This document shows, one piece after another, positions 1 to 6,149 of a DNA stretch of 12,307 bases (position 1 is its first letter; each line of letters begins with the position of its first letter). The notes under the pieces were generated by a model that was not told the DNA's origin, did not search any database, and saw nothing but the letters and a program-made list of their open reading frames with translations. Where the stretch lies: contig JANWIB010000158.1 of assembly GCA_025450155.1 (NCBI GenBank), positions 1-12,307 of the forward strand. Direction: 5' to 3'. Position numbers and translations under genes: made by a program. This DNA comes from Sphingobacteriaceae bacterium (lineage in GTDB: Bacteria; Bacteroidota; Bacteroidia; Sphingobacteriales; Sphingobacteriaceae).

Positions 1-978
1 ATTTTCATAGGCGGGCGCAATGAACCCCGGCTTTATGGATGTTCACCAGCCTCATACGTTTTTCAGAATGATGGTAAGGGTAACTTTAAAGATGTGTCGA
101 AAGCTGTTTTGGGTGAGAATACTAAAATAGGAATGGTTACCGATGCTAAATGGGTGGATATAGATAAAAATGGATTTGATGACCTGGTAATTGCAGGCAA
201 TTGGATGGGAATAAATATTTTTAAGAATCAGGCCGGTAAGTTCAAAAAAGATAATCAACTTGAAAAGTTTAAAGGGTGGTGGAGCAGTCTGGCTGTAGAA
301 GATATCAATGGCGATGGCTACCCGGATATTGTTGGGGGAAATTTAGGATTGAACTCTAAGTTTAAGGCGTCTTTTAAAGAACCTATGAAAATCTATATTA
401 AAGATTTTGATAATAATGGGACCAAAGAGTGTGTTACTTCCATATACCGGGAGCATCAGTCGTATGTTTTTCACATGCGGCCGGATTTGGTTGGTCAGCT
501 GCCGTCGTTTAAGAAACGTTTTTTACGCTATGAAGAATATGCCGGAAAGCCGTTTAATGAAGTATTTTCGAATGAACTCTTAGCGGGTGCGGAAACACAT
601 CAAATTAATTTTACGGCATCCGCTTTATTTTTAAGTAATGGTAAAGGCCATTTTGCGTGTACCCCTCTGCCCGAAACTTCGCAACTATCTTCTGTAAACA
701 CCATTGTAGTTAACGATACAGATAATGATGGGATAAAAGAAATTATTGTAGCCGGAAATGTCTATGGATTTAAACCCGAAGTTGGCCGTTTAGATGCCAG
801 TTATGGCCAGGTTTATCAATATAAAAACAACAAATTTACCTATATCCTACCTGCCGTAAGCGGGCTGAAATTAACCGGGCAAGTGCGTTCGGCTACTGTG
901 ATAACAAATAGCAAAGGTGGGAAATACTTTTTGTTCGGCAGGAATAATGACCGGATTCTGGCGTATAAATTGAAATAG
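1..978 (+). CDS. FG-GAP/VCBS repeat protein, ASPIC/UnbV-type, C-terminal part (5' end outside window)
   Basis: The frame is open from the first base, so this is the tail of a longer gene; a GTG at 94 is only an internal codon. The first visible residues (FIGGRNEPRLYG, then SYVFQNDGKGNFKDVS) are a typical FG-GAP blade of this family. Calcium-binding-like Asp-rich loops follow: DIDKNGFDDLVIAG, DINGDGYPDIVGGN, DFDNNGTKE and DTDNDGIKEIIVAG. The motif FKGWWSSLAVEDINGDG corresponds to LKGWWQTVWVSDVDRDG in the protein at 1672-4974, and both end with a similar GR-D segment and a short beta tail, so the two are paralogues. Such proteins form secreted or surface-anchored beta-propellers in Bacteroidota; binding of glycan or protein partners is inferred, not shown. 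The signal peptide and the ASPIC domain, if present, lie upstream of the window. The stop is TAG at 976-978. Confidence 0.9.
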   Translation: MFIGGRNEPRLYGCSPASYVFQNDGKGNFKDVSKAVLGENTKIGMVTDAKWVDIDKNGFDDLVIAGNWMGINIFKNQAGKFKKDNQLEKFKGWWSSLAVEDINGDGYPDIVGGNLGLNSKFKASFKEPMKIYIKDFDNNGTKECVTSIYREHQSYVFHMRPDLVGQLPSFKKRFLRYEEYAGKPFNEVFSNELLAGAETHQINFTASALFLSNGKGHFACTPLPETSQLSSVNTIVVNDTDNDGIKEIIVAGNVYGFKPEVGRLDASYGQVYQYKNNKFTYILPAVSGLKLTGQVRSATVITNSKGGKYFLFGRNNDRILAYKLK

Positions 979-992
979 GGTATGAGAAAAGT

Positions 993-1022
993 TGATTTTC
1001 ATCCTCCTGCCCCTGCGATATG
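993..1022 (+). repeat. Degenerate copy of the C-rich repeat half (tentative)
   Basis: The stretch tcatcctcctgcccctgc, 15-40 bases after the stop of the first FG-GAP gene, resembles the catccccctgcccccttc half of the repeat at 1597-1626 and has the same orientation. It lacks the second (G-rich) arm, so it cannot form the hairpin. A shorter look-alike follows the DUF559 gene at 1534-1560. The match is short and low in complexity; it could be a decayed repeat or chance. Confidence 0.3.
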
Positions 1023-1100
1023 ACCTTCTTAATCCATTAATAATTTGCAAGTAGAACAAATCTTATAATGAAAAGATGTAGCTATTTTGAAAAAGTAGTT

Positions 1101-1132
1101 GTCCCCCTTTTTGAAGGGGGCAGGGGGATGAT
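1101..1132 (+). repeat. Left inverted repeat with internal hairpin
   Basis: This 32-base G/C-rich block is the reverse complement of 1597-1626 except for one substitution and two extra bases in the loop. It contains a perfect 7-bp stem, ccccctt at 1103-1109 and aaggggg at 1114-1120, around a 4-base loop, followed by the spacer ca and a second ggggg run. It lies 123 bases downstream of the first FG-GAP gene and 20 bases upstream of the DUF559 start. In RNA the hairpin could slow or end transcription between the two genes, although no U-tract follows it directly. Confidence 0.9.
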
Positions 1133-1152
1133 TAAAATAACTGCGTTATCTC

Positions 1153-1536
1153 TTGAATAACAATTACTACAATAAAAAACTAAAAGGTTTAGCACGTGGA
1201 ATGAGGAATAGTTCAAGCCGTGCTGAAATTCGATTATGGTGTGAGTTGTTAAGAAATAAACAATTGATGGGCTACAGTTTTCTTCGTCAGCGAAGTATGG
1301 AGAATTATATTCTGGATTTCTTTTGTAAAGAACTGAACCTGATTATTGAGGTTGACGGACCCGATCATCAATTGGATCCTTTGAAAGATATTCAACGCGA
1401 TAATAGCCTGATCCTTAAAGGATATTTCACTCTTCGCTTTACTAATGATGAGGTGATGTATGATATAGATCGTGTTAAAATACAATTGGAAAGTTGGATT
1501 AATGATCGTAATATAAATAAGGAAGAGTTAAAATGA
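1153..1536 (+). CDS. DUF559 family endonuclease (VSR / restriction-endonuclease-like fold)
   Basis: This 127-residue protein matches the DUF559 family over its whole length, and full-length members are about this size. The N-terminus NNYYNKKLKGLARGMRN is family-like. It is followed by a helix with E25 and LW (SRAEIRLWCELLR), FLRQR at 43-47, YILDFF with D55, and IIEVDGPDH with E66, D68, G69 and H72. D83 and the LRF strand at 94-96 complete the pattern. D55 and E66/D68 fit the metal-binding acids of a PD-(D/E)XK/VSR-type nuclease; nuclease activity is inferred from the family. TTG at 1153 is chosen as the start because the residues before the first ATG (1201) are conserved in the family. The in vivo target is unknown. 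The flanking inverted repeats suggest that it acts on, or travels with, those palindromes. Base composition resembles that of the neighbours. Confidence 0.88.
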   Translation: MNNNYYNKKLKGLARGMRNSSSRAEIRLWCELLRNKQLMGYSFLRQRSMENYILDFFCKELNLIIEVDGPDHQLDPLKDIQRDNSLILKGYFTLRFTNDEVMYDIDRVKIQLESWINDRNINKEELK

Positions 1537-1560
1537 TTAATTTTCATCCCCTGCTCTATG
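1534..1560 (+). repeat. Short C-rich look-alike after the DUF559 stop (tentative)
   Basis: Starting at the DUF559 TGA, the bases ttttcatcccctgctctatg resemble ttttcatcctcctgcccctgcgatatg at 996-1022: they share ttttcatcc, then cctgc, then a terminal tatg. The two could be remnants of one ancestral repeat, or a decayed direct repeat flanking the left inverted repeat and the nuclease gene. The identity is short, so confidence is low. Confidence 0.25.
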
Positions 1561-1596
1561 CAAAGGCAGACAATGATTGGTTTTAATATGATTCAG

Positions 1597-1626
1597 ATCA
1601 TCCCCCCGCCCCCTTCAAAGGGGGAC
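1597..1626 (-). repeat. Right inverted repeat with internal hairpin
   Basis: This 30-base block is the inverted partner of 1101-1132. The internal stem is ccccctt at 1609-1615 and aaggggg at 1618-1624, with a 2-base loop. It ends 45 bases before the chosen start of the large FG-GAP lipoprotein, so it lies in that gene's probable leader. Read in frame with the downstream gene it would encode a Pro-rich run (IIPPPPSKGD), which is one reason to reject the upstream start at 1558. Confidence 0.9.
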
Positions 1627-1671
1627 AAGATTTATGGCCTTCCAAGAGATACACGCTCGAATGGGTTACGG

Positions 1672-4600
1672 ATGAAAGTTGCTTACGTGGTAATATTAAG
1701 CATCATCATTCTTACAAGTTCCTGTAAACCCAAAAAAGATCCGTCAAACATTTTTCAAAAACTTGATCCGAAACAAACACAAGTAGATTTTGCTAACAAC
1801 CTGATAGAAACCGATACACTGAATATTCTGGATTATTTGTATTTCTACAATGGTGCAGGAGTGGCTTCTGCAGATTTTAATAATGACGGGTTGGAGGATT
1901 TATATTTTGTTTCAAACCAGTCGTCCAATAAGCTTTACCTGAATAAAGGAAATTTGAAGTTTGAGGACATTACGAACAAGGCAGGTGTAGCAGGTAAAGG
2001 AAATTGGAAAACCGGGGTGACTGTAGTGGATATTAATGGTGATGGGTTTAAAGATATTTATCTTTCTGTGGTATCTGGGTACAAAAACTTTAAGGGATAC
2101 AACCAACTTTTCATTAATAACGGGGATTTAACCTTTACAGAAAGCGCTAAACAATGGGGATTGGATTTTCAGGGTTTAGCAACTCAGGCTGCTTTTTTAG
2201 ATTATGATAAAGATGGGGATTTAGATGTTTATCTCTTGACACATTCGGTACATGGCAACGATACTTATGGCGATTCTACCCTGCGCTTTCAATACAGTTA
2301 TAGCGCTGGCGACCATCTGTTTAAAAACGAGGGAACTAAATTTACAGATGTTACCAAGCAATCCGGTATTTATGCTGCTCCTATAGGTTATGGCTTAGGG
2401 TTAAGCGTAGCTGATTTGAATAATGACGGTTGGGATGATATTTATATCAGCAACGACTTTTTTGAGCAGGATTATTATTACATCAACCAAAAAGATGGGA
2501 CATTTAAAGAGAAATTGAAAGAGGCTTTTGGGCACACCAGCCTGTTTTCTATGGGAAACACCGTCAGTGACATGAATAAAGACGGGAGTTTGGATGTGAT
2601 CACCACCGACATGTTGCCTGAGGATATTGGAGCGTTAAAATCTTCTATTAATGATGAATCCCTGGATATTTATAATCTTCAAATAAGAAGCGGATACCAC
2701 TATCAGTATTCCAGAAATGCTTTACAACTCAATGTAGCCAATGGCCAAAAATTTGTTGACATCGGGCTGTATTCAGGTATTGCCGCGACCGATTGGACAT
2801 GGTCTCCATTGGCCCAGGATTTTAATATGGATGGTCGAAAAGATCTGTTTTTTTCAAACGGAATAAAGAAACGACTAACCGATTTAGACTATCTTAAATA
2901 CCTGGGCAACCCAACAGTTGCGAAAACAGGCACTGATCGAACTTTCGACCGCGATAAAATTAACAGGATGCCTGATGGCAGAGTACATAATTATCTCTAT
3001 CAGGGAGATACCACCATGAAATTTTCTGATATATCGTCATCCAATGATATGAACGATTTATCATCCTCATCTGGTGCCATTACGGTTGATCTGGATAACG
3101 ATGGAGATATGGAAATAGTCACCAATAATATGGATGAACCGGCTTTCATTTATAAGAATACGACTATAGAAAACAGCAAAAAGGATAAACCGAAATTCAT
3201 TACCTATTCGGTAAAATACGCCAAAGGGAATATCGATGGAATAGGAACTAAACTTTTTCTAAAGTCTAAAAATGGCGTGGATCATCAGGAAATACAAACA
3301 ACAAATGCCTTCCAAAGTAGCCAAACCAATAAATTAGTTTTTACATTTTCTAAGGAAGACAATCCGGTAGAATTACTCATTGTATGGCCCGATAATTCGT
3401 ATCAAATAATAAGCCATTTTAACATAGACTCAAAACAGGTTATAAACTATAATAAAGTCCAAATACAAACTTCTTCAGACATTCCAACCTTGGTTGGAGA
3501 CTTTGTAAAGGATAAAAAACCATACGAAAATAAGTTAATTCAGGCCGATTTGATAGCCAATTTGAAGGTTAACGAGACCCCTGATTTTAATTACTATTAT
3601 CTCTTGCCACACGGCTATTCAAAACATGCTCCTGCTGTGGCAGTTGCCGATATTAACAAAGACGGTTGGGATGATATTTATATAGGGGGAATAGCCGGAG
3701 AGGAAAAATATATTTTAGTTGCCGATAAAACTGGAAATTATAAAAAGGTATCCATACCGGCATTTGCCGCATTTAAAGAATATGGCGATACGGAAGCGGA
3801 ACTTTGCGATGTAGATAAGGACGGCAATTTAGATTTGATCGTTTTAAGCCTCAATCATCCCTTTGCAGAGAAAGATAAGATGATACAACCCCGCCTCTAT
3901 CTTAACAAAGGGAATTACCGGTTTGAATACGTGCCCTTGCCGACAATAACCCATCCGGCCTCAAAGCTCTTTTTAGTAGATTTTAATGGCGATGGCTTAA
4001 AAGATATTTTTTTAACCAGCAGTGTTTCTTATAAGGATTATACAAGTATTCGGCCATCCAACCTGTATCTAAATCAGGGTAAGGGGAAGTTTGTTTTAGC
4101 ATCTCAAAAGATGTATGCAGGGTTGGCCAATATCCCATTCATCAGAGATATTCAGGTGAAAGATATTGACAACAATGGCAGAGAGGATTTTATAGTTGCT
4201 GCAGAATGGCAGCCCATTACGATTTTTCTGAATAAAGGAAATCAGTTAGTCAGGTGGAAATCATCACTATTAGATAATTTAAAAGGATGGTGGCAAACCG
4301 TTTGGGTAAGCGATGTGGATAGGGATGGGAAAGCCGACTTATTAGCCGGAAACTGGGGAATAAATAACAAATATAACATAACCGCGACAACGCCTTTATA
4401 TGCCTACAACAACGATTTGGATAAGGATGGAAAAAATGACTTAATCCTATCATACAATTATAAAGACAAGTATTATCCATTCAGGCCTAAAAATGATTTG
4501 GAACAGGAATTACCTTATTTGAAAAAAGAATGGTTGAGCTACCAGAAAATGGCCGACAAAACCACGGATGAAATTTTTAAAGACAGGTTGGATAAAAACA

Positions 4601-4974
4601 AGCGTTTAGAGGCCAATAATTTTAAGAGTATTTTTATTAGTGATATTTTACATGCCAAAGACGTAAAAGAGTTGCCTTATCTGTTTCAGCAAGCCCCCAT
4701 AGTTTCTATAACTCCTACAGAAAACCAAAATGAGCTGATTGTGAACGGAAATTTCTTTGGAGTAATTCCTTATGAAGGCAGGTACGATGTACTTGGCTTA
4801 GCCACATTGCGTTATAATGCAGATAAAAAAAGCTTTGCTCTGCCGCAATACTGGATTAATCCACAGCTCAACTTTCAGGAAATCAATTTTATTCAATCCA
4901 TTAAAAATGGTTCGACCACGAACTGGTTGGTACTTACCGCCGAAGGAAAGTTGTTGGTGGTGAAGGAACAATGA
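1672..4974 (+). CDS. FG-GAP/VCBS repeat lipoprotein with ASPIC/UnbV domain (CRTAC1-like)
   Basis: This is a 1100-residue surface lipoprotein. The start is ATG 1672 because MKVAYVVILSIIILTSSC is a complete lipoprotein signal with the lipid-accepting Cys at 18; the longer reading from 1558 would begin with nonsense residues translated from the inverted repeat. The first block of FG-GAP blades (about 50-500) shows loops such as DFNNDGLEDLYF, DINGDGFKDIYL, DYDKDGDLDVYL, DLNNDGWDDIYI and DFNMDGRKDLFF. An ASPIC/UnbV domain follows at about 505-592 (GIGTKLFLKSKNG, ELLIVWPDNS). A second blade block (about 640-950) has DINKDGWDDIYIGG, DVDKDGNLDLIV, DFNGDGLKDIFL, DIDNNGREDFIV and DVDRDGKADLLAGN. The family forms calcium-dependent beta-propellers; partners are unknown. 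In Bacteroidota these genes often occur in tandem near SusC/SusD loci, which fits the paralogue at 1-978. Confidence 0.93.
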   Translation: MKVAYVVILSIIILTSSCKPKKDPSNIFQKLDPKQTQVDFANNLIETDTLNILDYLYFYNGAGVASADFNNDGLEDLYFVSNQSSNKLYLNKGNLKFEDITNKAGVAGKGNWKTGVTVVDINGDGFKDIYLSVVSGYKNFKGYNQLFINNGDLTFTESAKQWGLDFQGLATQAAFLDYDKDGDLDVYLLTHSVHGNDTYGDSTLRFQYSYSAGDHLFKNEGTKFTDVTKQSGIYAAPIGYGLGLSVADLNNDGWDDIYISNDFFEQDYYYINQKDGTFKEKLKEAFGHTSLFSMGNTVSDMNKDGSLDVITTDMLPEDIGALKSSINDESLDIYNLQIRSGYHYQYSRNALQLNVANGQKFVDIGLYSGIAATDWTWSPLAQDFNMDGRKDLFFSNGIKKRLTDLDYLKYLGNPTVAKTGTDRTFDRDKINRMPDGRVHNYLYQGDTTMKFSDISSSNDMNDLSSSSGAITVDLDNDGDMEIVTNNMDEPAFIYKNTTIENSKKDKPKFITYSVKYAKGNIDGIGTKLFLKSKNGVDHQEIQTTNAFQSSQTNKLVFTFSKEDNPVELLIVWPDNSYQIISHFNIDSKQVINYNKVQIQTSSDIPTLVGDFVKDKKPYENKLIQADLIANLKVNETPDFNYYYLLPHGYSKHAPAVAVADINKDGWDDIYIGGIAGEEKYILVADKTGNYKKVSIPAFAAFKEYGDTEAELCDVDKDGNLDLIVLSLNHPFAEKDKMIQPRLYLNKGNYRFEYVPLPTITHPASKLFLVDFNGDGLKDIFLTSSVSYKDYTSIRPSNLYLNQGKGKFVLASQKMYAGLANIPFIRDIQVKDIDNNGREDFIVAAEWQPITIFLNKGNQLVRWKSSLLDNLKGWWQTVWVSDVDRDGKADLLAGNWGINNKYNITATTPLYAYNNDLDKDGKNDLILSYNYKDKYYPFRPKNDLEQELPYLKKEWLSYQKMADKTTDEIFKDRLDKNKRLEANNFKSIFISDILHAKDVKELPYLFQQAPIVSITPTENQNELIVNGNFFGVIPYEGRYDVLGLATLRYNADKKSFALPQYWINPQLNFQEINFIQSIKNGSTTNWLVLTAEGKLLVVKEQ

Positions 4975-5003
4975 CAATTATTTTCCTGCTAAAAAATGTG
5001 AGT

Positions 5004-5034
5004 ATCTTCTTCGCTTCGCTCAGAAAGACAGGAC
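5004..5034 (-). repeat. Short interspersed repeat, 'ctgagcgaagcgaaga' type
   Basis: On the minus strand this reads tcctgtctttctgagcgaag followed by cgaagaagat. It resembles the abundant intergenic sequence of the form tgtcattctgagcgnagcgaagaat known from many Bacteroidota and other genomes. It sits in the 91-bp gap between the convergent genes ending at 4974 and 5066, a usual place for such repeats. Only one copy is in the window, so the repeat status rests on recognition of the sequence. Confidence 0.55.
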
Positions 5035-5065
5035 TTTTATATCAGAAAAACAATTCCATTCCTGG

Positions 5066-6010
5066 CTAATAAATCGGGTAATAAATCCGGGTAACCCATG
5101 TAGACGTATCCGGTTCGGCCATTCTATCCGTTACTAAGGATGCGAACGGGATAGCCGGAGAAGTATGCCGGTGGTCGCTCATAAAATTCTCCATTTGTTT
5201 TAGGCCATTCTCAACCGTTTGATTCCCTCCTCTTACTTCTGTTACAAGGATATTACCCAGCACCATTTCTTTAATAGCCAGATTTCCCTTTACCGGAATA
5301 CGTTTGCTTATCGGGATGCCCACCATAACCTGGTAGCTTCTATCTTCCAATTGAGTAATATTCAGCATCGGAAAGTCATTTGCTTTTACCTTATTTAGCG
5401 CAATAGCCTTACGAAGTTCCCCAATAAGTGCATAAATCTCCCCTGTAGTAGGATATGTTTTTAACACTATTTTCGTTTGCAATACCAGCGAATCTTTCAC
5501 TTTGTCGTATCGGATTTTTATACCATAAATATTCTTATCATTCTCAAGAAAGGCTTTTACGTGCCGAAGAATATTTCCAACATGCTCATGTACCGTTTTT
5601 GCCTGCTGATAACGCCTGAATCGTATAAGCGGATTGAAACCTGTGAAAACCGTTGCGTGCCAACCCGCTTGGATGTTGCCTGTACTATCCACAACAAAAT
5701 CGAGCGAAGCCGGGATTTCGAAATTACCACGTGTTATCTCTAAATCTACCGTACTTAATGTACTTTTAGAAAATCGAAAAGAAGTACCCGAATACCAATA
5801 AAAGTTATGGGGAGGCGTATATGCGATGTTTTTTTGATCTGGCCACCATTTATCCCAGCCCCTTTCACGTACCAGAAATTTATCTATAACCGATTCGGGA
5901 GTATGTATAGTAACGGTTTGACTTATTTGGAGTTGATTCGGAATAAAAACATAGACCGAAGCTACCAAAGCTATGGTAACGGTTAAAAAAATAAAAAATC
6001 CTTTTCTCAT
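5066..6010 (-). CDS. Membrane-anchored SRPBCC-domain protein with C-terminal GyrI-like effector-binding domain
   Basis: This 314-residue protein starts at ATG 6008-6010 (minus strand). Residues 5-23 (FFIFLTVTIALVASVYVFI) form one membrane segment. Residues about 29-160 look like an SRPBCC (START/polyketide-cyclase-like) domain: the opening strand SQTVTIHTPESVIDKFL, then WDKWWPDQ, and a late helix GNILRHVKAFLEN. Residues about 161-314 resemble the GyrI-like/AraC effector-binding domain, ending with VTRIYYPIY, the usual W-x-T-x-I-x-Y-P type end. No DNA-binding domain is present, so it is not a transcription factor by itself. The combination suggests binding of a hydrophobic small molecule at the membrane surface; the ligand is unknown. 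It is divergent from the GH65 gene (139-bp gap) and convergent with the FG-GAP lipoprotein gene, so it is probably its own transcription unit. Confidence 0.8.
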   Translation of the reverse strand: MRKGFFIFLTVTIALVASVYVFIPNQLQISQTVTIHTPESVIDKFLVRERGWDKWWPDQKNIAYTPPHNFYWYSGTSFRFSKSTLSTVDLEITRGNFEIPASLDFVVDSTGNIQAGWHATVFTGFNPLIRFRRYQQAKTVHEHVGNILRHVKAFLENDKNIYGIKIRYDKVKDSLVLQTKIVLKTYPTTGEIYALIGELRKAIALNKVKANDFPMLNITQLEDRSYQVMVGIPISKRIPVKGNLAIKEMVLGNILVTEVRGGNQTVENGLKQMENFMSDHRHTSPAIPFASLVTDRMAEPDTSTWVTRIYYPIY

Positions 6011-6064
6011 ATTTTCCTAATAATCTTATGATTATGATGAATTGCATTGCAAAACTCATTGCCT

Positions 6065-6072
6065 CAAAAATA
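6065..6072 (-). promoter_or_regulatory. Possible Bacteroidota -7 element for the SRPBCC gene (weak)
   Basis: On the minus strand the bases read TATTTTTG, which fits the Bacteroidota -7 pattern TAnnTTTG. It lies 55 bases upstream of the start codon at 6010. No convincing TTTG -33 partner is found at the normal 17-23 base spacing, so this is only a candidate. The AT-rich divergent gap 6011-6149 must also hold the GH65 promoter, for which I see no clear match. Confidence 0.22.
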
Positions 6073-6149
6073 TAAATCATTTCGGGATGTGCGTACAGGC
6101 TAAAAAATTTGCATTTCCCTTCTTTTTTTTAACTTTAGTCCGATTTAGT

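Larger units (their letters stand above)
1101..1626. mobile_element. Putative 526-bp inverted-repeat-bounded unit carrying a DUF559 nuclease
   Basis: What is seen: the only gene between the two FG-GAP paralogues is a DUF559 endonuclease, and it is enclosed by inverted repeats at 1101-1132 and 1597-1626. The repeats match at 29 of 30 aligned positions, with one 2-base indel. Each starts at its outer end with GTCCCCCTT and ends at its inner end with ATGAT, and each holds a 7-bp-stem hairpin. No transposase is present and I found no clear target duplication outside the ends (outer flanks agtagtt and aagattt). What is inferred: the geometry suits a small non-autonomous or nuclease-driven mobile unit, comparable in outline to REP palindromes with RAYT genes, but with a VSR-like nuclease instead of a Y1 transposase. 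The alternative is that the gene merely sits between two copies of a genome-wide palindromic intergenic repeat. Confidence 0.5.

Noticed and set aside
94..978. GTG 94 as start of the first FG-GAP gene
   Set aside because: The same frame is open and family-like from base 1 (FIGGRNEP..., SYVFQNDGKG), so the gene is truncated by the window edge, not started at 94.
1101..1626. CRISPR array
   Set aside because: Only two copies exist, in opposite orientation and separated by a gene; there is no repeat-spacer periodicity.
1085..1645. Target-site duplication around the inverted-repeat unit
   Set aside because: The bases just outside the two ends (agtagtt and aagattt) do not match, so transposase-type insertion is not supported by this window alone.
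1558..1671. Upstream ATG 1558 as start of the large FG-GAP protein
   Set aside because: It would translate the inverted repeat and bury the lipoprotein signal 38 residues into the protein; ATG 1672 gives a complete signal and lipobox.
4975..5065. Rho-independent terminator between the convergent genes
   Set aside because: I found no stable stem followed by a T-run; the interspersed repeat there is not self-complementary.
5477..5743. Plus-strand reading frame of 88 codons
   Set aside because: It lies entirely inside the convincing SRPBCC gene on the minus strand and resembles no protein family.
6042..6149. Upstream ATG 6042 as start of the GH65 gene
   Set aside because: It adds 36 residues before a standard signal peptide; ATG 6150 gives a clean secretory start.
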